Source: Cytophagales bacterium UBA2561
GTDB lineage: Bacteria; Bacteroidota; Bacteroidia; Cytophagales; Thermoflexibacteraceae
DNA length: 64,000 nucleotides
NCBI GenBank assembly: GCA_002340355.1
Contig: DDLX01000037.1
Location: 1-64,000 of the forward strand
Direction: 5' to 3'
In this document: positions 46,578-56,625 of the stretch, one piece after another
Numbering within the stretch: position 1 is the stretch's first letter
How the letters are laid out: each line of letters starts with the position of its first letter
The notes under the pieces: model-generated
The model's database searches: none
What the model was told of the DNA's origin: nothing
The model's input: the letters and a program-made list of their open reading frames with translations, nothing else
Translations under genes and position numbers: made by a program

Positions 46578-47378
46578 TTAATTCCCTAATTCAATAGCTC
46601 TTTGATGAGCTGCTTCGAGTCCTTCACTAATATGTTTATCTAACTCCACATCGGCAAATCTTCGGATTGCAGCTTCGGTAGTTCCACCTTTAGAAGCCAC
46701 TTTCTGAATCCATTCTTGACAACTCAAACTACGAATATTTTGTAAATGTACTGCCCCTAAAAAAGTTTGTTCTACCAAAAGTTCAGCTTGTTCTTTGGTA
46801 AATCCCATTTCGGCGGCTTTATTCATCATCGCATCCATAAAATAATAAACATAAGCAGGACCACTTCCTGAAATAGCCGTTACTGCATCTAATTTTGATT
46901 CATCATCAAAATAAAGTGATTTGCCTGTCGTATTCAATAAGTTATGAATCGAAAATAATTCTTCTTTACTTACCTCATTTGAAGACGTAAAACCACTCAT
47001 TCCCATCCGAACTTGAGCAGGCAAGTTAGGCATCACTCGTACAATTTTGTCAGTCGGTAAGGCATTCCGAATAGCTTGAATTTTTACACCTGCCATGATC
47101 GACATCACTACTTGCGAAGATGCTACAAAAGGAGCAACTGCTTGAAAGGCTTCTTGTGAATCTTGAGGTTTAACCGCAAAAATAATCAAGTCCATTTCGC
47201 TGATATAGTTTCCCGCCTCAAAAAATACATGATGAAATCCAACTGACTTGAAATAGTTCGCTTTCTCTTCGTAATGTTCCAAGATGTACAAATCGTCTTT
47301 CTTGACCGAATGATGAGCAATAAAACTATCAGCATAGGTCTTGCCCATATTTCCGCCTCCGACTAATAAAATTTTCAT
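46578..47378 (-). CDS. proC: Pyrroline-5-carboxylate reductase
   Basis: Last step of proline synthesis. Rossmann motif VGGGNMG (about 5-11), VKPQD (about 68-72), VMPNLP (about 115-120), AISGSGPAYVYYF (about 161-173) and SKGGTTEAAI (about 226-235) match the family. 266 residues is normal. Monocistronic by appearance. Confidence 0.95.
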   Translation of the reverse strand: MKILLVGGGNMGKTYADSFIAHHSVKKDDLYILEHYEEKANYFKSVGFHHVFFEAGNYISEMDLIIFAVKPQDSQEAFQAVAPFVASSQVVMSIMAGVKIQAIRNALPTDKIVRVMPNLPAQVRMGMSGFTSSNEVSKEELFSIHNLLNTTGKSLYFDDESKLDAVTAISGSGPAYVYYFMDAMMNKAAEMGFTKEQAELLVEQTFLGAVHLQNIRSLSCQEWIQKVASKGGTTEAAIRRFADVELDKHISEGLEAAHQRAIELGN

Positions 47379-47590
47379 GATTCTACGAATTTTAGGAGTT
47401 TTTCAGAAGTTCAGTTATTCGTTAATTTTTAACGAATTCTTGTCCTATTTTATGCCATAAGAACTAAATTACTGAAAATCAATTATATAAAATTTATACA
47501 AATAACTAATTGATTATCAATATAATAGGACTTGAACTAATTTTTTGAACTTTAAACGGATGCAAAGTTCTAAATTTTTTAACGTAAATC

Positions 47591-47621
47591 TTTGCAAACT
47601 TGGAAAAAGCTCTTACCTTTG
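47591..47621 (+). promoter_or_regulatory. Promoter of tRNA-Phe
   Basis: TTTG (47591-47594), 19 bp, TACCTTTG (47614-47621), an exact TTTG-N19-TAnnTTTG match, 49 bp before the mature tRNA. Confidence 0.8.
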
Positions 47622-47669
47622 CCCTGCCTTTCACAATTACCTCAACAGAGGATAATGCAAAAAGCAACT

Positions 47670-47742
47670 GGTGTTGTAGCTCAGTTGGTAGAGCATCGGA
47701 CTGAAAATCCGTGTGTCGGTGGTTCAAATCCACTCAACACCA
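47670..47742 (+). tRNA. tRNA-Phe (GAA)
   Basis: Complete cloverleaf: acceptor GGTGTTG / CAACACC, D-loop with GTAGCTCAGTTGGTAGAGC, anticodon loop CTGAAAA with GAA, T-loop TTCAAAT. One U-U mismatch sits at the top of the anticodon stem. CCA is not encoded. Confidence 0.97.
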
Positions 47743-47788
47743 CCCAAAATTTCTTTAATTTTTGGAGTTTATAATTGATTTGTTGGTA

Positions 47789-47827
47789 AGAAAGCACTTT
47801 TTAGCTAAAAGGTGCTTTCTTTGTTTT
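47789..47827 (+). terminator. Terminator of tRNA-Phe
   Basis: AGAAAGCAC (47789-47797) pairs with GTGCTTTCT (47812-47820), extended by T/A pairs towards the loop, followed by TTGTTTTT. It lies 46 bp after the tRNA. Confidence 0.8.
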
Positions 47828-47845
47828 TGTAGGTATAGACCAAAA

Positions 47846-50800
47846 TTAGTTTTTAATAATCTTGGTTAAAAATAACTCATTCTCAAGCCTAATTTGAAGA
47901 ATATAAGTGCCTACTGGCAAATGAGATATATCAAGTTTAAACTTCTCCTTGTCAATGTTTTGTGTCATTTTTTGTTTCCCTATCCTATCATATAAAGCCA
48001 ATGATTTCAAAGGCTTAAATTTAGAATGTACTCCTAATGTTGTCTGAGTTGGGTTTGGATAAATTTTAATTCCTCTACGAGCTAAATCTATCTCAGTACT
48101 GACCAAAACTTTATCCGACTCGAAAATACATCCCTTTGAATACACGCGTAAATAATAAGGTTCTTGTGTATTTTGAATAGTGGTACTCGTCGCAAATAAC
48201 ACATCATTACGATACCACTCAAGTGAATCATAAGCTCCGTCAATACTGAAACGTAAAGAATCGTCATCGGCATAAATAACTGGATTCAGATTTATAATTT
48301 CAAATTCTTGAACCACCTTAGGCATTGGATTACAAACTTCTCCAAAATTTATCGAATCATAGAAATATTCTAGTTTAACGTTTCCACGTCCTATTTGGTA
48401 AGCAGGTAAATTTGAAAATGGTAAATCGATCACAAAGTTTCCTTCAATTTCTGTACCTAGATTTCGAGTAATCGTTAAAATTGCTTCTTCTCCTAAATTC
48501 CCACTCATGTTTATAGTTTCATCATAACAAACTGTATTGTCTTCAATTGTTTTGGAAACCGTTAATTCAGGAGGATCTTTTTCCGTATAACAATCCAAAT
48601 ACACATTGTCTATATTGACACATCTCACTCCATCAGCATCTTTAACTCCAATCACTAAAAACAACTCTCCACAAGCCCCACCCGTATTATAACTCCGCCC
48701 AAGATTCCTACCTACTGACTGCTCACAATTTGGATCATTAATACACCATAAATAATCTACTCCTGAGTCAGGATGTCCATTTACATCAGCATAAAAATCA
48801 AGATAATGTCCAAAACAGAATCGAAATCGATTATCTTCTCCAATATCATATCGGGCAGTTTGTCGAATAATTTTTGCTTCAGGTACGTCCACATAATAAG
48901 CTCGCAAAGGTTTTGACAACTCCTCACAGATTTGTTTTCCCTGAATGGTACGGATAGTTTGAAGCTCATAATATCCAACATCAGAGATTGTATATTTTGA
49001 ACCTTCTCCAAGTAATTGATTGCTTCGATACCATTTATACTGACAATTATGACAAGGTTTTGCACTAAGCGTCAATGTTGTATTTGGACAAAATCCACCA
49101 GAATTATTAGAGTTTGGCGTTAAGATTTCAGACCTTAAATCCAACTCTGCAATTGTAATATCAGTGAAATAAGGACAACCCTTGTACTGTGTCACCAATT
49201 GATAATTTCCTACTGTGGTTGTATTCCCTGATGTCAAGGGATCAATTTGTGTCAAATTTCCTCTATCATCTTTTTTGTACCAAGTAATTTCGCTAATAGC
49301 TTCTGTCTTAATAGAAAAGTCTTCATTCTTACAAAACCAAAGGGTATCTTTTGACTGTCGTGAGGCCAATTTATCGTTAGTATGAATAGTAATTTCAGGA
49401 GTCTGAATATATTGAATAGTCAAAAAATTACTGATTGTCGTACAAGTTTCATCCTTATCTTGCACTATGCGACGATAATAGGTATTTGTAGTAATAAAAC
49501 TATACTCCGTAAACTCACTTTCATCACGAACATTCTCCCAATTTTTTTTATCCAAAGAACGTTGCCAACGATACTTCCAATTACTTGTTCCACCTGAAAG
49601 TTGCCCGTCAGGTAAAAGCCCAATACGAGTAGATTCGGCATCACCTGAACATACAGATGAATCAGCTAAATTCTTAAACTTAATGCCATTTCCTGTAATA
49701 CGTGGATAAACTGTGAGATGCGTCTGTGCAGTCTGGAAACAGGCACTGGCAAATTCAGTAGTAGATAACTCTGTATCCTCTACAACTACCCCAATGGTAA
49801 CAATCGTTTCTTCTTTTAGTGGTTCTTCATCTTGGTATGGGTACCATTGAAAGGTAGCCTGATTTTGTCCAAGTACCGAGTCCCCATTTATCAACCATTG
49901 AAACTGAAACCGAGCTGAATCTTCCTTAAAATCTTCAATCAAAGGGTTAATCAATACCAAACTATCTTGACAAGGTACAGGTGATAATGGAAACTGAATA
50001 TCTTCATAAGTTTCAGGCAACTCTACATATAATGGTCTTACTTGATATCGAATTTCAAGTGGTGGGGATGTTCGACAACTATTTTTATCTTTTTGAACAA
50101 CATACCACGTAACAACTGAGTCTTTGGCTGTATTGATATTTGGTTCAAAATATCCAACTGATAAAAAAGGAACATTATTTTTGAGAGAATCCAAATTATA
50201 ATACCATAAGATAGTAGCATCTGCTTCACCTGTAGCCTTAAAGATGGGATTTGCTCCAAAACGGCATGATTCAAAATTAACAATACGTTTTGTTTCATCT
50301 TTATCCATTTGATGAACCGATAGAAATTCAAGTTTGGGAACATCAGGCAATAGATGTACTGTTACTACTTTAATATCAAAATGTTCACAGGTTTGTACAT
50401 TTTTCTCAATTGTATACTTAACTTCATATTTACCATCAAAAGCCGTAGAAAACATAGCTCCATCAAGTGAAACAGTAGCATCAGTTACTAATTCCCAAAG
50501 TTTACCTTCGGGAATGCCACCCAAATGTAGAACAGAATCCAAACAGATTTGATTATCATTACCTGCTTTCACTGTAATGAAGTTATCTAACGTAAATGTA
50601 ATAAATAGGTTATAATCACAATCATTTATGTCTCGGTGAATTAAACGTACTTTATGGTTGCCTGCTTTGGTTTGCTCTAAGTCAATTTCTCCTGTACGAT
50701 TATTTTTAAATATTACATTGGTAACTGTAACGAAATAATTATCTACATAACTTGCTCGCATAATATTTCTCATCTTCGTACTCAAAAAATCACGTAGACG

Positions 50801-52138
50801 TATTGTTCCATTTTGGCAAACTCGTTTAGGAATTCGGCTCAAATCAGGATCTTTATGTTGAATGATTGTAATTTTTTGGTAAAATTCTCGGCAACAGCCA
50901 TTTGCACTAACGAATGTACAAGTCAAAAAATGAGTTCCTGCTCCGCCTGCTTTCTCAGGGATAAATTGAAATTTCGGATTAATCAGATGATTATTCAAAA
51001 CAATACCCCTACCCGACCACTTATAGTGAACAACTTGATTATTACTATCTTTACCTTGAATATATCCATTTACCGTTCGGAAGCTTGTCAAGCTTGTAAT
51101 ATGTTGCAAGTCAATAGGATTAGTGTCATTAGTACACTTGTTATCTAATTCTGGTAAAATAGAGGATATCGTAGCCAAAGGTTGAGAAACATTCACCACC
51201 ATGGCAGTCGTAAATAAACCACAGGAAGTATTTTCAATTGATAATAAGATCGTATATTCTCCCGCCTTTGAAAATGTAATAGTTTGCGGATTTTCATCAA
51301 AAGAAATTGTTTTTTTATTTCTAAACAATCCACCACTTGTAACACTTGAAAAGATTTCCCATCTATAACTCAGATTACATCCCCCTAAATTAATTGTCGT
51401 GTTGGTAATGTTCAGAGGGGTATTCGGACAAAAAGCAGACACTGCTGTTAAGAAAGCCGTACAAAAAGCATTTTTAGTTATTGTAAATTGTGGAATAGTT
51501 TCTCCACAAATTTTGATATTTTTTTGAATTTCGGTTATAGTGCAAAAATCTGTTGTTGTCGGATGACTGTACAATGTTAAGGCATAATCTCCTACCGACG
51601 TAAAATGATGACTAAAGACATCCGTCTTAAATTTAGTGGCTTCTTTTATAGTTGTGCCTCTTGAGTCTTCAAGTTGCCAACGATATCTATTTTGGCTTGT
51701 ATTATTTACACTTACACCATTACTGGAAAGATTGGAGAAAGATAATGTAGAATTAACACAAGTTGTAAAAACATCAGTTGTAGAAAAAGCTAGTTCATAT
51801 TGTTTTGTAACGTTAGTTACAACCCTATTAGAATTATAAAAATTTATTGCTCCACCTACTGTAATAAAAGCAGAAACAAATACAGAATAACTTCCATTAG
51901 TTTGCTCATATTTATGTGATGAAAAAACAATTTCATTTGTTCCTTGCCATGATTTCGTTTCATAAGTTCCATCATCAAAACTTATCGTATAGACAGAAGT
52001 TGCCTTGTGTGTTCCAACCCCTATTAGTTTAAAGTTTCGATGATTTTCACATTGTGTTGAAGGAGACACAGAAAGAAATTGGGCTTGTAGTGAATATGAA
52101 AGAAAGATTAGCCCAAGTCCAATTATAAATTTATTCAT
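47846..52138 (-). CDS. Large secreted protein with type IX sorting domain
   Basis: A signal peptide (ending LQAQ, about residue 19) is followed by about 1,330 residues of repeated Ig/PKD-like beta domains with many Cys and Trp (for example YRWQLEDSRG, YRWEIFSS, YRWQRSLDKKNW, each with preceding or following 'C' and 'G' pattern). The last 80 residues form a type A C-terminal sorting domain: IKIYPNPTQTTL, then SLALYDRIGK and GTYILQIRLEN. The product is exported through the type IX system and attached to the surface. Its ligand is unknown. It starts 12 bp after the second gene of the cluster. Confidence 0.93.
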   Translation of the reverse strand: MNKFIIGLGLIFLSYSLQAQFLSVSPSTQCENHRNFKLIGVGTHKATSVYTISFDDGTYETKSWQGTNEIVFSSHKYEQTNGSYSVFVSAFITVGGAINFYNSNRVVTNVTKQYELAFSTTDVFTTCVNSTLSFSNLSSNGVSVNNTSQNRYRWQLEDSRGTTIKEATKFKTDVFSHHFTSVGDYALTLYSHPTTTDFCTITEIQKNIKICGETIPQFTITKNAFCTAFLTAVSAFCPNTPLNITNTTINLGGCNLSYRWEIFSSVTSGGLFRNKKTISFDENPQTITFSKAGEYTILLSIENTSCGLFTTAMVVNVSQPLATISSILPELDNKCTNDTNPIDLQHITSLTSFRTVNGYIQGKDSNNQVVHYKWSGRGIVLNNHLINPKFQFIPEKAGGAGTHFLTCTFVSANGCCREFYQKITIIQHKDPDLSRIPKRVCQNGTIRLRDFLSTKMRNIMRASYVDNYFVTVTNVIFKNNRTGEIDLEQTKAGNHKVRLIHRDINDCDYNLFITFTLDNFITVKAGNDNQICLDSVLHLGGIPEGKLWELVTDATVSLDGAMFSTAFDGKYEVKYTIEKNVQTCEHFDIKVVTVHLLPDVPKLEFLSVHQMDKDETKRIVNFESCRFGANPIFKATGEADATILWYYNLDSLKNNVPFLSVGYFEPNINTAKDSVVTWYVVQKDKNSCRTSPPLEIRYQVRPLYVELPETYEDIQFPLSPVPCQDSLVLINPLIEDFKEDSARFQFQWLINGDSVLGQNQATFQWYPYQDEEPLKEETIVTIGVVVEDTELSTTEFASACFQTAQTHLTVYPRITGNGIKFKNLADSSVCSGDAESTRIGLLPDGQLSGGTSNWKYRWQRSLDKKNWENVRDESEFTEYSFITTNTYYRRIVQDKDETCTTISNFLTIQYIQTPEITIHTNDKLASRQSKDTLWFCKNEDFSIKTEAISEITWYKKDDRGNLTQIDPLTSGNTTTVGNYQLVTQYKGCPYFTDITIAELDLRSEILTPNSNNSGGFCPNTTLTLSAKPCHNCQYKWYRSNQLLGEGSKYTISDVGYYELQTIRTIQGKQICEELSKPLRAYYVDVPEAKIIRQTARYDIGEDNRFRFCFGHYLDFYADVNGHPDSGVDYLWCINDPNCEQSVGRNLGRSYNTGGACGELFLVIGVKDADGVRCVNIDNVYLDCYTEKDPPELTVSKTIEDNTVCYDETINMSGNLGEEAILTITRNLGTEIEGNFVIDLPFSNLPAYQIGRGNVKLEYFYDSINFGEVCNPMPKVVQEFEIINLNPVIYADDDSLRFSIDGAYDSLEWYRNDVLFATSTTIQNTQEPYYLRVYSKGCIFESDKVLVSTEIDLARRGIKIYPNPTQTTLGVHSKFKPLKSLALYDRIGKQKMTQNIDKEKFKLDISHLPVGTYILQIRLENELFLTKIIKN

Positions 52139-52149
52139 AACGGTAAATA

Positions 52150-54534
52150 TTAAGGATTTATAATGATTTTTCGGGTTTCAGGGGGCTGTCCTGTGAGATG
52201 AATACGGCAAAAATAGACTCCTGGGCTTATTCGAGTTTGATGGTTTGAACAAGACAAATTCCATCCAAACTCATGAAAACCTACTTTTAAGTTTTCTTGT
52301 TTTTGGGAATGGACTTTCTTGCCTGTAAGGTCATAAATAACCATTTGTGCAGTTATTGGGATAAGATTTAAATCGGAAATTTCTTGATTTATTGTAAATG
52401 GAATTTGTACCAAGTGACGGGCAGGATTGGGATAAGGATAGCCAATGATTAACTTTTTAGGAGTGATATTTTGGAATACTTGTGCCGATTTATCCCCAAA
52501 GTAAATTTTAAAATGATGTTCTTTTTTTCCATCAAATTGATATTCACTATATTGACGCATATCAATTTGCATTTCATTTTCTAAATCATGTAAAATCAAT
52601 TGTTTAGAGTTATTTCCAAAATAAGAATTATTCCATTCTAATCGTCCATAGCCATCAGAGTTTTTGACTGTAAATTGCCATTCGTGTACCGAATCTGTTG
52701 AAACGATATCTGTAGAAAAGTGCGGATAAAAATATTCAGTATGTGGAAAATGTAAGGTCGTTTCATCAGCTTGACGTGGTAAATCCATACGGTCAAATTT
52801 ATCTCGACTCAATTGTGCTTTGGAATTCATCCCAAATCGAAACTCACCAGAACAACCTTCTAAAGAAAATGAGACACTCCAATTTTTTGCACTCAAAGGC
52901 GGATGATTTTCTTCAATACGTCCGTTAGACTCAATTGATAAGTCAGAAACAAAAGGAATCGTTAAATTCGGTTTCGTAACTATATCATGAACAAAGACTA
53001 ATGCTCCACCAAATCGCTCCAGACGTTCAGGATTTTCTAGCTTCCCAACAGTTGGAGCATATCCTTCAATTTGAAAATCATTTTTATTTCGATTATATAA
53101 GATACTTTCCCATCGAACAGGAAAATTATACGGATTACCGACATGATTCCAGCCTTTTTGAAGAGGAATTGTTATGGGTTCAATGGAAGTTCTTCCAGAT
53201 CCTGTATAGCATCTTTTAGTTTTATCTCGCTTTTTAGATACACCCAACCAATCCCAAAACTTCTTTTTAGGACGAATCACTAACCAATAACTTTGTCCTT
53301 GCTCAAAGTTTTTAAGTTCATTAGGATACTTTCTAGAAACCTTTTTCCAATCTGGCATTTGGTACAAAATATAATTTCTTCCTTCTTTATTTTTTGTACC
53401 GTTTATAGTTTTTATTTGATTAATAAGGGTTTTATCCATAGATGGTTCATCTAATTGTAAGGGAATTGAAATCAAATTACGATCTTTATAACTCGTTTTA
53501 TTGATTTGACGATAAGGTTTCCAAGTAATGTGTAAATCAGGAGTTTCGAGTCCTTTTCCTTTAAAATATATTGCTGCTTTTTGGGGGGTAGTTCGATAAA
53601 TTTTACCAAAAATATCTTGAATCTCAAAAAAGTATTCAACGCCCTGATCATGACGTAAATCTTTATCAAGTGTTGATAGTTTGTAGTAATTGTCCAAATC
53701 TTTATACATGGGTACTTCCTGAAGGATATTTTCAATTAACCCTCTATATTTTAAAGTGACATTGTGTACTTTGAGAGTCGGATTTGGTTTAATCTGCACC
53801 TCAAATTTTCCTTTTTCATAATCTATATCTGACTCAATATCATACTCTACATACTCTGGAATTTGTATATCGGACAATAAAGCCGATGGAATACCATATA
53901 CTAAGGAAATTTCATACAAATAATGATTGCCTATGGCAATTCGATAGGTGTAATGAGTGTTCAAATTCACATTTTCGTCTAGATAAGAAAATTTATCAGG
54001 TACAGTAGAAAAAATAATAGCTTCAGTTGGTTCTTTTTCAAAATCGGCTTCAATACGTCCCGCACTGTCTTCTTCAGCCTGTTGTCCCTCTATACTTATT
54101 CTTTCCATAATAAACTCAAATTCTTGTGCATCCGACTTCGGCGTATAACACCACTCCAGCCGAACTCCTTCTGTCATAATTTGAGCTATAAAATTCGGTA
54201 CATAAACAACTCGAATAATTTGGCTATAATCAGAATTCCATTTTTTGACCCGATAAGTATAAGTAGATTTATAAGTTACATCTTTATCTACATAAAAGGT
54301 ATCAGTAGAGAAAAATAATTGAGGAGTAGCAGCAGGCAACTGACCATATTCGTCCGCAAGGCGCTCAATGATAAATTCTGGAGTTTTCCCATCATCTGGA
54401 ACTGTGTCTGTCCAAGTCAAACGAACACCTCCTTCTATAACTTGAATAGCAAAATTTGTGGGTGGGTCAGTTGCAAAGATCAAAGTTTGGTGTAAAAAAA
54501 GAATACATAAAACTGGGAAGAAATAAGGTTTCAT
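52150..54534 (-). CDS. Secreted protein with fibronectin-like start and type IX sorting domain
   Basis: From ATG 54534 (794 aa), a signal peptide ends near FATDPP (about residue 22), followed by two FnIII-like domains (FAIQVIEGGVRLTWTD and FIAQIMTEGVRLEWCY mark their first strands, about 25 and 115). In the middle ISIPLQLDEPS and GWNHVGNPYNFPV fit the 'good fit' repeats often found in type IX cargo. The C-terminal 90 residues (IIGYPYPNPARHLVQI, then LIPITAQMVIYDLTGKKV, GVYFCRIHLTG) are a type A sorting domain. ATG 54588 lies 18 codons further upstream but would bury the signal peptide. Four bases separate stop and neighbouring gene frames loosely: 57 bp from the first gene. Confidence 0.9.
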   Translation of the reverse strand: MKPYFFPVLCILFLHQTLIFATDPPTNFAIQVIEGGVRLTWTDTVPDDGKTPEFIIERLADEYGQLPAATPQLFFSTDTFYVDKDVTYKSTYTYRVKKWNSDYSQIIRVVYVPNFIAQIMTEGVRLEWCYTPKSDAQEFEFIMERISIEGQQAEEDSAGRIEADFEKEPTEAIIFSTVPDKFSYLDENVNLNTHYTYRIAIGNHYLYEISLVYGIPSALLSDIQIPEYVEYDIESDIDYEKGKFEVQIKPNPTLKVHNVTLKYRGLIENILQEVPMYKDLDNYYKLSTLDKDLRHDQGVEYFFEIQDIFGKIYRTTPQKAAIYFKGKGLETPDLHITWKPYRQINKTSYKDRNLISIPLQLDEPSMDKTLINQIKTINGTKNKEGRNYILYQMPDWKKVSRKYPNELKNFEQGQSYWLVIRPKKKFWDWLGVSKKRDKTKRCYTGSGRTSIEPITIPLQKGWNHVGNPYNFPVRWESILYNRNKNDFQIEGYAPTVGKLENPERLERFGGALVFVHDIVTKPNLTIPFVSDLSIESNGRIEENHPPLSAKNWSVSFSLEGCSGEFRFGMNSKAQLSRDKFDRMDLPRQADETTLHFPHTEYFYPHFSTDIVSTDSVHEWQFTVKNSDGYGRLEWNNSYFGNNSKQLILHDLENEMQIDMRQYSEYQFDGKKEHHFKIYFGDKSAQVFQNITPKKLIIGYPYPNPARHLVQIPFTINQEISDLNLIPITAQMVIYDLTGKKVHSQKQENLKVGFHEFGWNLSCSNHQTRISPGVYFCRIHLTGQPPETRKIIINP

Positions 54535-54591
54535 AACATTATTTAAATTTTTATTACTAATAAAATCTTCAAAATAGTTATCATACAATTT

Positions 54592-55878
54592 TTAATATGC
54601 AATATTCCTATTAGGAGTTAGTAAAATAGTAAGTAATGTTACAAGTCCACTTCCACCACCAATACCTCCCCAAAGTCTTCGCCTTATTTTTCGCTTTTTT
54701 GCCTCAGCATTTGATAATTTTTTAACCACCTTAAATTTATGTATTATGGTCTTATTACCATGAGCTGTAATAGAAATTTTATGCTTACCAATAGGAAATC
54801 GATTACTAAAAATACGAGTACCCACCAAACAATTAGCGTTCGTTCGTGGAGGAGATTGATAACTAGTAGTATCTGTTCTATTTATTAAACAAGGCTCATC
54901 GTTATTTACATTAAACTGAACATTTACATAATCACCTTCTTGGTATTTTTTTTTCATATTATCACTTGCCCATGCTAAGGAATCAATACAACGTTGTTTA
55001 ATTCTAAAATCATGCAAGATAGATTTATAAGGTTCAGGCTTGCCTTTTTCATGAATTTTGACTCTGAGTTGATACTGTCCTGACTGAGCATCTTTTGGAA
55101 TAATAAAAGTATGCTTTTGAGGTTTCTCTGCTTTACAACTTGGAGATGTAAGTGAAAAAACTTGAGAAAGTAAAACCTGTTTCGTTGTTTTGTTTATAAC
55201 ATTTACTTCTGATATTAATTTACGATTATAATCAAAGGAGAAATTAAGTTTATCGTTGGAATAATAAATTTTTGTTACTGGTCTTTTTATCCAGTCTAAT
55301 TTAGGACAAGGTTGATTATTGTCAACAGGACTAATTGTAATAAATTCATTGAGATGCTTACCTTTAATATAAGAAATATAAGCTCCATTACCTGTCTCAG
55401 GAACGGTATAGTTTTCTTTAATAAGTTGCTCATATTCTTCTTTTCCAACTGCCTTTTTATTTCTACTCATAGGATAAAAGTCAAGTTTCATATTTGGAAA
55501 ACGGAAAGCAACTGATATTTTGTTGTAAAAAATATAGTTATTTGCCATAAATAAACAATTTATTTTATCTAGGTTTAAACAAGATAGAGTAGATTTCTCA
55601 GGTAGTTCTAAAGTCATATTATCTACATCTCTATCAGTAGCTGATTGGATATGATCACTATATTTTGAGATATCTATCTTTTCCACTTCTTGATATATTT
55701 TTTGTAGCAAAGGAGAGTAAAAAGGATGCATCTCATCCTTATATACTTCTATATTTTTGTCTATCAATTTTTTCAAATGACTTTTCTGAAATTCACCCCA
55801 TTTTTCATCACTTTGACCAAAAGCTAAAAAACTCAGATTCAAACAAATCCCAAGAAATAATATCATTTTACAAAACAT
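54592..55878 (-). CDS. Exported protein, first gene of the secreted cluster
   Basis: Signal peptide (ending AFGQ, about residue 22) and a soluble region of about 360 residues with several Cys (CSLNLDK-like CLNLDKINC, about 101-109). A poly-basic stretch AKKRKIRRRLW (about 396-406) is followed by a membrane helix (GSGLVTLLTILLT) and the end NRNIAY, so the protein is probably anchored by its C-terminus in the inner membrane with the bulk outside. No family recognised. It starts a three-gene minus-strand run and could act as a chaperone, anchor or sensor for the two cargo proteins; that is inference. Confidence 0.7.
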   Translation of the reverse strand: MFCKMILFLGICLNLSFLAFGQSDEKWGEFQKSHLKKLIDKNIEVYKDEMHPFYSPLLQKIYQEVEKIDISKYSDHIQSATDRDVDNMTLELPEKSTLSCLNLDKINCLFMANNYIFYNKISVAFRFPNMKLDFYPMSRNKKAVGKEEYEQLIKENYTVPETGNGAYISYIKGKHLNEFITISPVDNNQPCPKLDWIKRPVTKIYYSNDKLNFSFDYNRKLISEVNVINKTTKQVLLSQVFSLTSPSCKAEKPQKHTFIIPKDAQSGQYQLRVKIHEKGKPEPYKSILHDFRIKQRCIDSLAWASDNMKKKYQEGDYVNVQFNVNNDEPCLINRTDTTSYQSPPRTNANCLVGTRIFSNRFPIGKHKISITAHGNKTIIHKFKVVKKLSNAEAKKRKIRRRLWGGIGGGSGLVTLLTILLTPNRNIAY

Positions 55879-56031
55879 CTTAAATTGGTAGTTTGATTTG
55901 AAAATAAAATATTGTTTGATTTATAGTTTATTTTTACAAACTATTAAAAACTTGAAAAATAAGTTAGTTTTTTATTTCTAATTTCTCTAATGTGCTCATA
56001 GTCATTCAGATCTAAATAATATATATTAGCT

Positions 56032-56202
56032 TCATATCTTTAACTGATTAAAAATACTGTATCCAATAATTCCAAACGGAATACTTTGGATAATCGAAAA
56101 AACTAGTACCAACAAAATCCGTGAAACTGTAGTTGCTCAAGGCATTTTTCCTTGAAGTCCTTTTTCAAGATCTATATCATTACTCTCATTCCTTAATATC
56201 AT
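56032..56202 (-). pseudogene. Remnant of a small membrane protein gene
   Basis: The frame from ATG 56202 reads MILRNESNDIDLEKGLQG, KMP-stop (TGA 56139-56137), then ATTVSRILLVLVFSIIQSI and FGIIGYSIFNQLKI to TGA 56034-56032. Reading through the stop gives a polar front and a convincing membrane helix. No family recognised. It overlaps the end of the next small frame by 17 bp. Confidence 0.4.
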
Positions 56203-56365
56203 AATTCTTAATCTTGAGGTTCACTTTATGACAATCAGTTATTTCATTTTTGCTATTAAATAATTCGGCAATTTTAGAACAGTATTCTTTGTAAAACATG
56301 ATTTGATTTTCAGATTGCATTTCATATGTACGCTCGTTTTCATTTGGATTTAAAATATAATACAT
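56186..56365 (-). CDS. Uncertain small protein
   Basis: A 59-residue frame from ATG 56365 (MYYILNPNENERTYEM onward) with mixed, protein-like composition and no recognised family. It and the remnant at 56032-56202 could be two pieces of one frame-shifted gene, since the join lies at the overlap. Nothing else of note was seen in the 55879-56625 gap apart from the terminator at 56562-56587 and an imperfect inverted repeat at 56060-56092. Confidence 0.3.
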   Translation of the reverse strand: MYYILNPNENERTYEMQSENQIMFYKEYCSKIAELFNSKNEITDCHKVNLKIKNYDIKE

Positions 56366-56561
56366 AAAAAAACTAGTTATTAGCAATTAAATTATATAAT
56401 TAATAATCATAAGAAGCTTTTTAAGCCCCAATATAAATTGGAAAATTTAACTTGTAATAATTTTGGAATAAAATTTTAACTAAGGGGAAATAGAGAAGAA
56501 TATTTTTCTTAGATGGAAAATTTAGCTTTATAATCCTGATTATTAATATATTATAAAAAAA

Positions 56562-56587
56562 CTCCAAATGTTTTCTTACATTTGGAG
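56562..56587 (-). terminator. Terminator of the CtpA-type protease gene
   Basis: CTCCAAATGT (56562-56571) and ACATTTGGAG (56578-56587) pair perfectly around a six-base loop; on the minus strand a run of T follows. Confidence 0.88.
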
Positions 56588-56625
56588 AGTTAAAAATAAC
56601 TAATAAAAGTTACATGATATAGTTT

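Noticed and set aside
47592..47774. A 60-residue frame across the tRNA-Phe gene
   Set aside because: It reads through promoter and tRNA; the tRNA explains the sequence.
50813..51148. A 111-residue plus-strand frame
   Set aside because: Lies antisense inside the 1,430-residue sorting-domain gene, whose frame has far stronger support.
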